Source: Rhodococcoides kyotonense
Lineage (GTDB): Bacteria > Actinomycetota > Actinomycetes > Mycobacteriales > Mycobacteriaceae
Assembly: GCF_900188125.1 (NCBI RefSeq)
Contig: NZ_FZOW01000009.1
Location: 203,330-267,329, forward strand
DNA: 64,000 nucleotides
Reading direction: 5' to 3'
Position numbers and translations under genes: made by a program. Positions 36,037-45,431 of the stretch are shown here, one piece after another. Each line of letters begins with the position of its first letter. Position 1 is the stretch's first letter. The notes under the pieces are model-generated. The model had not been told where the DNA came from and made no database searches. It worked only from the letters and a program-made list of their open reading frames with translations.

Positions 36037-37037
36037 TTCTTGCCTCCGCCCTTGCCTGCGGCGATCAGTACCGCCGAGGCCAGTACGAGACCTTGCAGCA
36101 GTGTCGAGACCCACGCCGGCTGATTGAGTTGCGTGAGTCCGGTCTGCAGGGACAGCAGCCAGACCACTCCCAGCGCCGACCCACCGACGGTGAAACGGTT
36201 GCTTCGACTCATCGCGGCGCCGAGAAACACTGCGGCATACGTGCTCAGGAGGTAGCCGCCTGCGATGTTCGGGTAATACGACGAGGCCTTCGACGTCGCG
36301 ATCACCGCGCCGATACACGCTGTCGCGCCGAGCACCACGAATGCCAACACGCGAACCCTGCGAACTCGGACGCCCGCCAGAAAGGCGGCTTTGTCATTGC
36401 CTCCGATCGCATACGCGTGCCGCCCGAATCCCGTTGCGTGCATGGTCACGAAGGACACCAGGCACACGATAATCGCGATCCACACTGGGAGGTTGAGGCC
36501 CAGTATCTTCACAGTCGCGAGGTCGGTGAAGCTTGTGGGGATGTTCTGGTAGATGTTCTTGTTGCCCGAAACCATCGTTTCGAGCCCGATGAGCACCGAT
36601 CCGAGAGCGAGGGTGACGATGAACGAGGACGCCCGTCCGAGCGTCACCAGAAGTCCGATCACCGTTCCTACCGCGAGCGCGAGCAACAGCGCGACAACAC
36701 CGGCCAATACCCCGGGCCAACCGTTTTCGGACATCGCGACGATGACCACCGCTCCGCTGAAACCGAACAGACCGGTGAACGACAGATCGAACTGGCCGAC
36801 GGTCATCGTGAAGGTGACTCCGCACGCAAGAATCACCGGTATCGCAGCCTGATTCAGTACGTCGGTGACGGTGCTCAGCGTCAGGAAGGTGTCGGGGCGC
36901 AGTATTCCGAACGTCACCACCATGACGACGAAGCCGATCGGAACGGCGAGATTCGCCAGGATCGGGAGTAGCGAGCGTGTACCCGACGACATGCTCGCCT
37001 GCGTTGCTGTCTGTGCCGGGGAGAGCGTGCCGGTCAC
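36033..37037 (-). CDS. ABC transporter permease, sugar-importer (RbsC) type
   Basis: A 334-residue membrane protein with eight to ten hydrophobic segments. VGQFDLSFTGLFGFSGAVV is the conserved RbsC-family region, and GLVTLG-like and AGVRVRRVRVLAFVVLGATACIGA the cytoplasmic loop that contacts the ATPase. GTG 37037 overlaps the binding-protein stop by four bases. Its partners are the genes on either side. Confidence 0.9.
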   Translation of the reverse strand: MTGTLSPAQTATQASMSSGTRSLLPILANLAVPIGFVVMVVTFGILRPDTFLTLSTVTDVLNQAAIPVILACGVTFTMTVGQFDLSFTGLFGFSGAVVIVAMSENGWPGVLAGVVALLLALAVGTVIGLLVTLGRASSFIVTLALGSVLIGLETMVSGNKNIYQNIPTSFTDLATVKILGLNLPVWIAIIVCLVSFVTMHATGFGRHAYAIGGNDKAAFLAGVRVRRVRVLAFVVLGATACIGAVIATSKASSYYPNIAGGYLLSTYAAVFLGAAMSRSNRFTVGGSALGVVWLLSLQTGLTQLNQPAWVSTLLQGLVLASAVLIAAGKGGGKK

Positions 37038-38086
37038 TTGTACTCGGCCTGCCACTTGTCGACGAACGTGGCGATCTGATCGTCCGGCGAGTAGTAGTAG
37101 CCAGATCGAGGGACGTTGGACTGGTCGATCACTGTGAACTCGGCCTTTCCGTCGAACGCAGTCGGATCGATCTCCGTTCCCAAGGCCGTATGAGCCAGTA
37201 GTTGGTCGACGCCGGTCAGAACGGCACTGTCGCTGTTGGTTCCCACTGTCACGACTGGCTTGCCCTGGCGAATCATGTCCAAAGTGCTGAGGTTGTCATA
37301 TCGCAGCGCATTGATCACCGTGTCGTGCCCGGACTCGGCCAACGCCGGAATCGTCTGTGTCGCAGTGAAATCACAGCAGGAGAACAGTAGTGCGGCATCA
37401 GGGTTCGCCCGAAGAAGGTCCGTTGCACCCTTCGATGCCTGACCGGGCAGGTCACCCGCAAGATTGAGGTCGACGGTCCCCACCCGCGGATGCCCACCGG
37501 CCTCGAGGATCGGCAGCGCTGTCAGGTTCGGAGCATTGCCGCCCTCGCTTGCGCTGATGGTCAGAGCCACCCACGGCGCGCCAGGTGGAAGTGTCTCGTT
37601 CATGTGCTCCGCCATGATGGTTCCGAACTCGCCGTCGGGCGCAGCGTAATTTGCATCCAGTAGCTGTTCGGGGTCGGGCGATCCGATCGCGACAGCGATC
37701 ACGGGAATCTCCGCAGCCTGGGCTGCTTTCAATTGGGTAGCGATCGCTGCTGTCTCGACACCGCCGATAATGAGAATTCCGTCGACTTTCTGCTGCACGA
37801 ACGTCGACAGTGCCTGATTCCAGACGGAGGGATCACCCTTGCCATCGGTCACGTTCGGCGTCCACCCGACCTTCTCCAGAGCACCGGTAGCCGTGTTCTC
37901 CCAATGCATCTGATTCTCCGATGAGCCCAGCACGTTGAGAACTCCTACCGTGCCGGTCCGAAGCTCGGTAGCGCCCACGAAGCCGTCTTCCTTGATCGCG
38001 GCCGCGCCACCGCTGGAGCACCCGGTCACGACGGAGACGGCAGCCCCCAGCACCATCGCCATGCGCCACGCATAGTTCACCTTCAT
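37034..38086 (-). CDS. ABC transporter substrate-binding lipoprotein (periplasmic-binding type I)
   Basis: A 350-residue secreted lipoprotein. Its signal peptide ends in the lipobox VVTGC, so it should be anchored outside the membrane. The mature part has the RbsB/LsrB-type fold (VQQKVDGILIIGGVETAAI; PVIAVAIGSPDPEQL). Such proteins bind sugars, cyclic alcohols or related polar molecules; in this cluster the ligand may be a hydroxylated catabolic substrate (inference). It is first in a three-gene coupled operon. Confidence 0.9.
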   Translation of the reverse strand: MKVNYAWRMAMVLGAAVSVVTGCSSGGAAAIKEDGFVGATELRTGTVGVLNVLGSSENQMHWENTATGALEKVGWTPNVTDGKGDPSVWNQALSTFVQQKVDGILIIGGVETAAIATQLKAAQAAEIPVIAVAIGSPDPEQLLDANYAAPDGEFGTIMAEHMNETLPPGAPWVALTISASEGGNAPNLTALPILEAGGHPRVGTVDLNLAGDLPGQASKGATDLLRANPDAALLFSCCDFTATQTIPALAESGHDTVINALRYDNLSTLDMIRQGKPVVTVGTNSDSAVLTGVDQLLAHTALGTEIDPTAFDGKAEFTVIDQSNVPRSGYYYSPDDQIATFVDKWQAEYK

Positions 38087-38599
38087 TGTTTTCTCCTCGC
38101 GAAGTGGAATCCGCCCACGATGTAAGCCAGATCACAGCAGTGTGCACCGCATCTGAAAGATCGTCAATGGCTGCGCCAATATCGAATTCAGTTGGCGATG
38201 CGCTTCGAAACATCGACCAAAACCGCATCCGCACACACGAACAGAATTCGCAACACATGCTGAATTATACTTTCGCGTACGAACTGAACCACTCTCGTGG
38301 AAGCAACTTTACGTGCCAAATTCAGTCCATTTCCACACTTTTCAGCGTTAGAGATCAGGACTTTGTACAGATGGCTGGACCAATCAGTTCGGTGGAGTTG
38401 TCCACACCCCAGACCGCGTTCGGCACTGATCCCGCCACGCGGGACCACCGGATCGATGCCGACCACGACATCGACCGTGGAGTTCTCCACTCTCGACGTA
38501 GAACCCGTCGTTGACTTCGTTCGATTCGGCGAGCAAGTTCGGAAGATCAAACGACGCACGTGAATTCGATGTGCACAGATCAGACTCGGAGGCCTATCG
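38087..38599. promoter_or_regulatory. 513-base divergent intergenic region with one FadR-type site
   Basis: No supported gene. It separates the ABC operon (leftward) from the kinase operon (rightward). TGGCTGGACCA (38372-38382) matches the shared operator pattern with one change, and the part around 38250-38350 is relatively AT-rich, as expected for promoters. Confidence 0.45.
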
Positions 38600-39772
38600 A
38601 TGAGTGTCGAACTCGAAGACGCCACCGCCTCGGCGCGGCAGGAACTCGAACCGTCCATCGCACGAATGCTCGACCGAAAAGCTTCGGCTACAACTGATCT
38701 CACACCTTATGTTCCGGTCGGCCCGGGGTCCATCGCCGGACCGTTGACCGAATTCCTTCGGCAGTACGACGACAACATCGCCGTCGGGCAGGTCGAGATC
38801 ATGACCGGAGGCGCATCCAAGGAGCAGTACTCGGTTGAGGTTCTCCGCTCGAACCGACCACCCGAGCGTGTGGTTCTTCGACTCGACGCGCTGCAGAGCG
38901 TCATGGAAACCGATCGCCTGCGGGAATTCGACGCGTTGAGACTGGTCGCCCCGCACGTCGATGTGCCAGAAGCTCGATGGGTCGACCCGAACGGGTCCAC
39001 CTTCGGCCGCCCCTTCCTCGTCACGTCCTTCGTCACCGGCGTCGCCAAGCCGACAGGACGGACCAACGACAGCGTTTCGGGACTGCAGACCGACCTCGAC
39101 GACGAGCTCCGCATTGCATTGTCGTCGCAGTTCGTCGACCGCCTGGCTCGCATCCATGCCGTTCCTATCACCGAGGACACGGCCGGATCCTTGGGAATCC
39201 CCGACTCCGACCCACTGGAAGCTGCTCGCTGGCAGGTGAATTGGTGGACCAGGGTCTGGCACGACGACAGCGTTGCAGCTTTCCCACTCGTCGCCGTGAT
39301 CGAGGAGTGGCTGTACGAAAACCTGCCCGCGCACGACGGGCTCGCCGTCGTACACGGCGACTACCGCACCGGGAACTATCTGTTCGACGAGAATACGCGC
39401 ACCATCACTTCGATCCTCGACTGGGAACTTGCCCACATCGGGGATCACCACGAGGACCTGGGCTGGGCAGTGCAACGCATGTACAGCACCCCCAGCCCCG
39501 ACGGTGGCCGTCTGGTGACAGGCCTGATGCCCAAGGACGAATTCCTCCGGCGGTACGAGGAGGCGTCGGGTCGGCGAGTGTCACCGGAGTCCTTGCACTA
39601 CTACGAAATACTGTGCGCGTTCAAAAGCCTCGTTGCGACACTGGCATCGTCGGTGCGCGCAGCCAAGGACAATCACAGTCACCAGGACGTCCTGCTGTCC
39701 TGGTTGGCATCGTGCGGCTACGTCTTCGCCGCCGACATCTGCGATTTGATCGACAGAGGAGTTCGACCATGA
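38600..39772 (+). CDS. APH-family kinase (copy B), paired with a small partner
   Basis: A 390-residue paralog of the kinase at 28046: VVHGDYRTGNYLFDENT catalytic loop and SILDWELAHIGDHHEDLGW metal-binding segment, with IMTGGASKEQYSVEVL in the N-lobe (copy A has LTGGASKIQMFFEL). All residues needed for phosphotransfer are present. It probably phosphorylates an alcohol or hydroxyacyl compound. The small partner gene overlaps its stop (ATGA). The start ATG 38600 has a weak site GAGGCCTATCG. Confidence 0.85.
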   Translation: MSVELEDATASARQELEPSIARMLDRKASATTDLTPYVPVGPGSIAGPLTEFLRQYDDNIAVGQVEIMTGGASKEQYSVEVLRSNRPPERVVLRLDALQSVMETDRLREFDALRLVAPHVDVPEARWVDPNGSTFGRPFLVTSFVTGVAKPTGRTNDSVSGLQTDLDDELRIALSSQFVDRLARIHAVPITEDTAGSLGIPDSDPLEAARWQVNWWTRVWHDDSVAAFPLVAVIEEWLYENLPAHDGLAVVHGDYRTGNYLFDENTRTITSILDWELAHIGDHHEDLGWAVQRMYSTPSPDGGRLVTGLMPKDEFLRRYEEASGRRVSPESLHYYEILCAFKSLVATLASSVRAAKDNHSHQDVLLSWLASCGYVFAADICDLIDRGVRP

Positions 39773-40305
39773 ATCCATCGCTCGACGTCCGAATCCAGTC
39801 CATGATTCGGGCTCTCACCGATACCGTTCTGCCGCAACTCGTTCCGGGAACTGCAGCAGCCGACCAGGCTGCACTGGTGGCAGGACACCTGGCCGTGATT
39901 CGCGATCAGATCGACATTGCAGTCGAATTCGATCGATACGAACTCAGGTCGTATTCCCTTCTCGCCGAATCGTTGATCGGCAGCGTAACGGGTGGGCCGA
40001 AGACCACATCGGCCGTATCGCTGCTGACGTCGCTCACGGCGACCCAGCGAGAGGACGGGCCGGCCGACGTCTGCGCGCACGTCGACACACTCGGAAGTGC
40101 GATCGAATCGCTGGTCCACGCCGTCGCGGTCGACGGTTCGAACGGTGCAGGCGCCAGTGTGACGGCGACCGTCGTCGACCACGAACGTCGCCGCGTCGCC
40201 GCCAACCGCAAGCTCTTTCTCGGGATGGGGTGGGAGTCGGACTCCACTGAGTTACCCGATCTCACGAAGCTTTCCGAGCTCACACCGGTGACGGCCTCGG
40301 AATGA
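39769..40305 (+). CDS. small protein of unknown function, kinase partner (copy B)
   Basis: A 178-residue helical protein homologous to 29239: MIRALTDTVLPQLV, then a middle DQIDIAVEFDRYELRSYSLL like copy A's ARDRVDLVAARRRYEVVST, and the C-terminal RRRVAANRKLFLGMGWE. There is no known domain or catalytic motif. The 4-base overlap with the kinase gene argues for an equimolar complex. Its 3' end overlaps the convergent PucR-type regulator by 26 bases. Confidence 0.8.
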   Translation: MNPSLDVRIQSMIRALTDTVLPQLVPGTAAADQAALVAGHLAVIRDQIDIAVEFDRYELRSYSLLAESLIGSVTGGPKTTSAVSLLTSLTATQREDGPADVCAHVDTLGSAIESLVHAVAVDGSNGAGASVTATVVDHERRRVAANRKLFLGMGWESDSTELPDLTKLSELTPVTASE

Positions 40306-41623
40306 CCGAACGCACGCCGTCGGTGCGGGTATTGCGGTTCTGCCACAGCGGGTGTGGCCGATTGCGAAGCGTCACTATCGTCAGCGCGGTGTGAACGGCG
40401 AGCTGATCCGACGGATCGCTCGCCACGTCGAGACCGGTCAGCTTCTTGACTCGCGAGATTCGCTGCCTGACCGTGTTCTCGTGGACCGCCATCGCCGTCG
40501 CCGTCTTGCGCACGCTGTGCCCGGAGTGGGAGAACTCGACGAGCGTGTCGAGCAGAACCTGCTCGTCCTCCCCGCTGTTCCACAGCGCTCCCAGCGTGTG
40601 TTGAACGTAGCGTCTGATCGACGCGATGTTGCCGTTGGCCACCAGTACGCGAGCCGGTCCCAGATCGTGTGCCGTCACGACCCGCGAATGGTCGGCGTCG
40701 AAGCGGTCGAGGCATTCGACCACCTCGCAGGCCTCGGCATAGGCATCACTGATGTCGACCGGGGAGCACACGGCCGAAATACCTGCTTGCACACCGTCCT
40801 TCGGCGACAGCGCCAGTACCGCACGCTTGATGAAGTCGACGACTCCGTGTCGATCGCCCTCGTTCACGTCGACGAGCAGAGCGATGCCGTGCGCCGTACG
40901 CGTGCCGATGACGTCGGCCCGGGTGCGCGCAGACAACCGTCGAGCGAGCGTCGTGGCGTCACCGAGCTTGCCGACGACGCGAGAATCGTCGACGAGGACG
41001 ACCACCTTGAACACAGTGAGGTCGACGCCGAGTCGGTCGGCTTCCTCGCGCAATTCGACGGTCTCGGAGTGCCCCTTGATCAACCGGTCCGCGAGCTCGA
41101 CGGTCAGATCCGAGATCGATCGCCGCACCGCACGGTGCAGTCGGTGATGCATCGACAGATACGCAGCGGCGCGTTCGACGAAGTGCCGGTCGAATCGATC
41201 GAACGGATGCCTCACCTCAGCCATGACGAGCCAGCCGACGACGTCCGTCCCGTTGACCACCCGATCGACGAGGTATCGGCGTGCCGGACCGACAGACACT
41301 CGGGCGTCGACCACCGCAGGTGTCGAGGTGCGACTCACAGTTCGGATGACATCCTCGAGGATCGCCGACGCCTTCGGGGTCGTCAGCCCACCTACTCGCG
41401 CAACGGAACTGGCCACCTCGCCGCCTCGGGTATCGAACAACCACAGGGTGTGTCGCGCCCGGTCGACGATCACACCGAACAGATCGGCGAAATCGCTGCC
41501 GCCGCCCAATGACTCGGCTAGTGCGGTCTCGAGGTCGTGGCGACGTGTCAGGTCGTCGAACCTGTTGTGCAGTTGTCGATGACATGAGCCTGCGCAGTCG
41601 GCGGCGGGGTCGGACGTCAGCAC
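40280..41623 (-). CDS. PucR/CdaR-type transcriptional regulator
   Basis: A 447-residue regulator. The middle region is GGDEF-like/GAF-like (RLGVDLTVFKVVVLVDDSRVV), and the C-terminus has the PucR helix-turn-helix (LLDTLVEFSHSGHSVRKTAT, then MAVHENTVRQRISRVKKLTG). Such proteins usually activate nearby catabolic genes when an effector binds. GTG 41623 is chosen from an upstream GGAAAGG; an in-frame start further out at 41776 would cross the motif-bearing promoter of the divergent gene. It is divergent from the swivel-domain protein at 41835. Confidence 0.83.
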   Translation of the reverse strand: MLTSDPAADCAGSCHRQLHNRFDDLTRRHDLETALAESLGGGSDFADLFGVIVDRARHTLWLFDTRGGEVASSVARVGGLTTPKASAILEDVIRTVSRTSTPAVVDARVSVGPARRYLVDRVVNGTDVVGWLVMAEVRHPFDRFDRHFVERAAAYLSMHHRLHRAVRRSISDLTVELADRLIKGHSETVELREEADRLGVDLTVFKVVVLVDDSRVVGKLGDATTLARRLSARTRADVIGTRTAHGIALLVDVNEGDRHGVVDFIKRAVLALSPKDGVQAGISAVCSPVDISDAYAEACEVVECLDRFDADHSRVVTAHDLGPARVLVANGNIASIRRYVQHTLGALWNSGEDEQVLLDTLVEFSHSGHSVRKTATAMAVHENTVRQRISRVKKLTGLDVASDPSDQLAVHTALTIVTLRNRPHPLWQNRNTRTDGVRSVIPRPSPV

Positions 41624-41745
41624 GGATCTGCTACCTTTCCGCACGATCGAGGCTGTCGATGTGCTCCTCGTCACATGACGGTAGTCGTGTGCAAATGGTA
41701 AGTCCAATGTCCGCTGGGGTCCGACGTCGCGAACCGCTCGAACCG

Positions 41746-41765
41746 CTACCCCGAAAGGGGTAACT
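41746..41765. promoter_or_regulatory. 20-bp motif site 1 (CCCCGAAAGGGG core)
   Basis: CTACCCCGAAAGGGGTAACT, a 6-bp perfect hairpin around GAAA extended by AACT, 70 bases upstream of the gene at 41835 and 123 bases upstream of the divergent PucR gene. Close copies occur at 50122-50141 and 55407-55426 in the other two swivel-operon promoters. Confidence 0.6.
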
Positions 41766-41834
41766 TCCGCCGACAACGACGGTGGCCGGTCACATTCTCG
41801 CTATGTTCCGACCGAACCTCGAGAAGGAGCTGAC

Positions 41835-43559
41835 GTGGACAAGATCTGGCCGTGCGACGACGACGAAAGCAAGCGATTCCCCATTTTCACGCGGGCGAAC
41901 ACCGGCGAAGTGTTCGTCGACGCCGCCACCCCACTCACCTGGAGCCTTTACGGTCGCGGCGTCTACGAGAACGGTTACCGCGACGCCTTGCTGAAACTCG
42001 GCGTCTTCACCGCCGAGGACTTTCGGCCGGAGTGGGAGGGCGAGGTCGTCGGCTGTTTCGGCGGCTACGTCTACATCAACGTCTCGCTCTCGCGTGTCCT
42101 CGCCGAACGAACACCTGGGATGACCTGGCAAGCCATCGACCAGTCGTTCTTCGGGGACCAGCCGGATGCCCCGCCGTACGCGCCGCACCCGGACGACGTC
42201 AACGAAGAGTGCACTGCACGCATGACGGACTGGATGGGATCGCTGTTCGCCGCAACGTCGGTCCCCGAAATCGACGCGCACCGACACCGTATCGACGAGA
42301 TCGTCGCCACCCGACCCGATCTCACGACGCTGACCGACGCAGAACTTCTGGAGCGTTTCCGTTCGCTGGTCCCCGAGATGCGCGACATGTTCGCCACTCA
42401 TATGACGCAGACATACAGCTCCACGATTGTCACGGGCGTCATTGCGCAGGCGGCCGCCGCAGCAGGGAAGCCGGAACTCCTGTCGAGCCTGACCGCCGGG
42501 GTCGGCGACGTCGATTCCGTGGTGCAGTCCATAGACATCTGGAACCTGTCTCGGCTGGCGAAGTCGACATCCGTCGCTGCCAAGTTCGACAAGGGCATCG
42601 GCGATCTACTCGAACGACTCGAGTCTTCGGACAGTGCGGAGGCCGCCGAGTTCCTCGCTGCGTGGAAGGTCTTCCAGCAGCAGTGGGGATTCCTCGGGCC
42701 GAGCATTTGGGAACTGCGCTCGCCCACCTACGGCGAGAATCCGGAGATCGCGTTACGCATGATCGACCGCGCTCGCCACGTCGAGGATGCGGCGTCGCCC
42801 ACGGCACGCTCGCACTCACTCGAACAGGACCGGATCGACGCCGTCAAGGTGGTCGGCGACGCCCTGGCCGGTGGCGAGTTGCACGACACGTTCATGGCCG
42901 CGGCCAACGTCGTCCCGGTGTACATGCCTGCGCGCGAACGGATCAAGGTGCAGTGCACGCGAATGATCGAGGAAGCACGAAAGACCATGCGCGAGCTCGG
43001 CGGGCGACTCACCGCAGCAGGAACCATCGATCGATGGCAGGACGTCCTGCTGTTGATGAACGACGAGATCGACTCGTTCGTCGCCGATCCGGAACCGTGG
43101 AATGACACCGTCGCCGAGCGCAAGGAACGGTTGTCGCTCCTCGAATCGTTGTCTCCACCGTTCGTATTCGACGGACCACCTCCGACGCTCGATCAGTTCA
43201 CTCCTCGCTCCGATGTACGTGGCCTGACCATCGAGGCGGGAACAGTCCTCACCGGGCTCGGCGCATCGCCGGGAACGTGCACCGGGCCAGCTCGAGTGAT
43301 CACCTCGCTCGACGACGAGGGTGAGTTCGACGCCGGGGACATCCTCGTCGCTCGAACGACCGATTCGTCGTGGGGGCCGCTGTTTCTCACAGCAGGTGCA
43401 ATCGTGTGCGAGACAGGCGCGACCATCTCGCACGCCGCGATCGTCTCGCGTGAGCTGGGGATCCCGGCGGCCGTGTCCGTGGAGGGCGCGACGAGCCTGA
43501 TTCCGGACGGAACGATCGTGACGGTCAACGGTGACGACGGCACAGTCACGGTGCATTGA
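41835..43559 (+). CDS. PEP-utilising-type phosphotransferase with C-terminal phosphohistidine swivel (rifampin phosphotransferase-like, no ATP-grasp)
   Basis: A 574-residue protein. Its last 90 residues are a phosphohistidine swivel domain: GLGASPGTCTGPARV, then CETGATISHAAIVSREL with the phospho-accepting His near residue 533. The first ~470 residues (DAATPLTWSLYGRGVYENGY onward, mostly helical) resemble the substrate-binding domain of rifampin phosphotransferase. No ATP-grasp domain is present, unlike that enzyme or PEP synthase, so phosphate must come from another protein, such as the PPDK-like protein at 55526 (inference). GTG 41835 has GAAGGAG upstream. A GntR gene follows by one base. 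Confidence 0.85.
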   Translation: MDKIWPCDDDESKRFPIFTRANTGEVFVDAATPLTWSLYGRGVYENGYRDALLKLGVFTAEDFRPEWEGEVVGCFGGYVYINVSLSRVLAERTPGMTWQAIDQSFFGDQPDAPPYAPHPDDVNEECTARMTDWMGSLFAATSVPEIDAHRHRIDEIVATRPDLTTLTDAELLERFRSLVPEMRDMFATHMTQTYSSTIVTGVIAQAAAAAGKPELLSSLTAGVGDVDSVVQSIDIWNLSRLAKSTSVAAKFDKGIGDLLERLESSDSAEAAEFLAAWKVFQQQWGFLGPSIWELRSPTYGENPEIALRMIDRARHVEDAASPTARSHSLEQDRIDAVKVVGDALAGGELHDTFMAAANVVPVYMPARERIKVQCTRMIEEARKTMRELGGRLTAAGTIDRWQDVLLLMNDEIDSFVADPEPWNDTVAERKERLSLLESLSPPFVFDGPPPTLDQFTPRSDVRGLTIEAGTVLTGLGASPGTCTGPARVITSLDDEGEFDAGDILVARTTDSSWGPLFLTAGAIVCETGATISHAAIVSRELGIPAAVSVEGATSLIPDGTIVTVNGDDGTVTVH

Positions 43560-43560
43560 C

Positions 43561-44310
43561 GTGAGCACCCCACGACCGCTTCGCCCCCTCGGCGCGATCG
43601 AGGTTCCGCGCGCCGCGGAGCTGTACGCCGACGTGATTCGCAGCAAGATTCTCGCCGGGGACATAGAGGTGGGCGCTCGTCTACCGCCCGAGCGGACCAT
43701 GGTCGAGGACAGCGGGCTCACTCGCGCTGCCGTCAGGGAAGCGTTGCAGCTGCTCCAGCATCAGGGACTGATCGTGACGAGGCCGGGCCGCGGCGGAGGA
43801 TCGGTGGCCGCGCGTCCTGACGCGTCTGCCTTCATGAGTTCGGTCGATCTGCAACTGCAGGGGTGGGCGCCCGGTTCGCAGATGCTGTTCGAGGCCCGCC
43901 AAGTGATCGAACCGTGGTGCGCCGCACTGGCTGCGGAACGGGCGACGGACGACGATCTCACGCTGCTCGACGAGATCAACGCCGGGGCGGCGCACTGCCA
44001 GTCCTCGGCTGAGTTCATCGAGAACAAGGTTCGGTGGCACGCCGCGCTTGCGACGGCGGCGCACAACGAGCTCCTGTCGACGTTCATGGAGGCCGTGGGG
44101 CGCGCGATCATCCGCCAGACCGACGCAGACGACCACAGTGAGCCGGAGTCACGCGCGCAGTCCATTCGCGCACACCGCTCGGTAACCGACGCGGTCCGAC
44201 TTCGAGACCGCGAACGTGCACACCATGCAATGGGCAGACACGTCCATGCCCCGCCTATCGCACATCCGAAACCGTCCGTCGATCACTCGCTACTGCTACG
44301 TCACGCGTGA
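43561..44310 (+). CDS. GntR-family regulator, FCD subfamily (second copy)
   Basis: A 249-residue regulator with a wHTH (AAELYADVIRSKILAGDI, then LPPERTMVEDSGLTRAAVRE) and an FCD effector domain (VRWHAALATAAHNE; AHRSVTDAVRLRDRERAHH). It is similar in design to the protein at 16621, so either could read the TGGTCnGACCA sites. GTG 43561 is one base after the preceding stop, placing it in the swivel-protein operon. Confidence 0.9.
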   Translation: MSTPRPLRPLGAIEVPRAAELYADVIRSKILAGDIEVGARLPPERTMVEDSGLTRAAVREALQLLQHQGLIVTRPGRGGGSVAARPDASAFMSSVDLQLQGWAPGSQMLFEARQVIEPWCAALAAERATDDDLTLLDEINAGAAHCQSSAEFIENKVRWHAALATAAHNELLSTFMEAVGRAIIRQTDADDHSEPESRAQSIRAHRSVTDAVRLRDRERAHHAMGRHVHAPPIAHPKPSVDHSLLLRHA

Positions 44311-44345
44311 CCCGAACTCCATAACCGAAGGAAGGACAGCGAAGA

Positions 44346-45251
44346 ATGCTCGAACCGAAGGACCGACTCCGACACCGCATTTCGGGAGGATTCGCACGCG
44401 AAAGCCTCGCCTACTGCGTAATCGTCCCCGGCACAGGGATCTACCTGCTGTACACGTGGGTCGACGCCGAGAGCAAAGCCGGCTACGCGTTCGCAATCTA
44501 CGGCGACGGCCCCGAGCCCGCGTATTTCGCCCGCCAGGAGGGCATCGACGCGACAGGCCAGGACTTCGATCACTGGGAGATCGGCAATCTGTCGATCCAT
44601 GTCGGCGACGATTTCGAGAGTGCGGTCGCGAGCTACTCCGACGACGAACTCTCCATAGAGATCGAGTTCCGTTCCATTCATGAGGCATTCGACTACGGTC
44701 GAAACCAGGCGGGTTGCCCTCCGTACCAGGCCACGAACCGGTACGAGCAGTCCGGAGTCATCCGCGGCGCGCTCACTCGCGACGGCGTGACGACGGAATT
44801 CGACGGCCCCGGGCACCGTGATCATTCGTGGGGACGTCGAGACTGGGACGCGATCCACCACTACAAGTGGTTGTCGATCGTCGGCGCGGACCGCGCCGCC
44901 AACATCATGGTGGCGCTCGTCGAGGGTGAGACGATCTACAACGGCTACGTCTTCGTCGACGACAAGCTCTCCCCCGTCGTGTCGGCGCACGTGTCCACCG
45001 AATATGACGAGCTGCAGTTCCAGAAGTCGATCACCGCAGAGGTGCTCGACGAACTCGGACGGACGACCCACATCGAGTTCCCGTCGTACTACAGCACCGC
45101 ACGCTGGGACTACTCTCCTACGTTCAACTTCACCGATACGGGTATGGACGGAACGTTGGCCGGCGGACCGGTGAGCGCGTACATCCAGTACACGTGGCCG
45201 CGAATCTATCTTGACCACCTTCTGACTCGAGAACCTCACGCTCCGAACTGA
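44346..45251 (+). CDS. lipocalin-like (AttH/CrtC-like) family paralog
   Basis: A 301-residue paralog: GCPPYQATNRYEQSGVIRGA, the family motif PGHRDHSWGRRDWDAIHHYKW and the C-terminal AYIQYTWPRIYLDHLL. It is nearly the same architecture as 32115. It has no signal peptide. Third gene of the 41835 operon, with a good AAGGAAGGAC site. Function unknown; conserved His/Asp/Trp in the central motif are the obvious candidates for catalysis or ligand binding. Confidence 0.83.
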   Translation: MLEPKDRLRHRISGGFARESLAYCVIVPGTGIYLLYTWVDAESKAGYAFAIYGDGPEPAYFARQEGIDATGQDFDHWEIGNLSIHVGDDFESAVASYSDDELSIEIEFRSIHEAFDYGRNQAGCPPYQATNRYEQSGVIRGALTRDGVTTEFDGPGHRDHSWGRRDWDAIHHYKWLSIVGADRAANIMVALVEGETIYNGYVFVDDKLSPVVSAHVSTEYDELQFQKSITAEVLDELGRTTHIEFPSYYSTARWDYSPTFNFTDTGMDGTLAGGPVSAYIQYTWPRIYLDHLLTREPHAPN

Positions 45252-45313
45252 ACTCGCGACGGGGAGCACGGATGCCCTCCGGTCGCGGGAGGCCACCCGA
45301 CGCCGTCGAAAAT

Positions 45314-45380
45314 TGGACCAGCCATTCGACGGTCTCGATCACGGAAAGCGTCGAGCACCCTTGCGGTAATGGTCAAACCA
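45314..45380. promoter_or_regulatory. two FadR-type operators upstream of the LuxR gene
   Basis: TGGACCAGCCA (45314-45324, reverse TGGCTGGTCCA) and TGGTCAAACCA (45370-45380, perfect palindrome arms TGGT/ACCA) lie in the 180-base gap before the LuxR-type gene. The second is 52 bases from its start. Confidence 0.55.
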
Positions 45381-45431
45381 TTCTATGGTTGATATTAAGT
45401 GTGATCCAGCACACGTGCCGCGATTCGGCGG

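Noticed and set aside
39769..41623. The 26-base overlap of convergent genes as a sign of a wrong start or frameshift
   Set aside because: Both C-termini are plausible and stops, not starts, define the overlap; short convergent overlaps are common.
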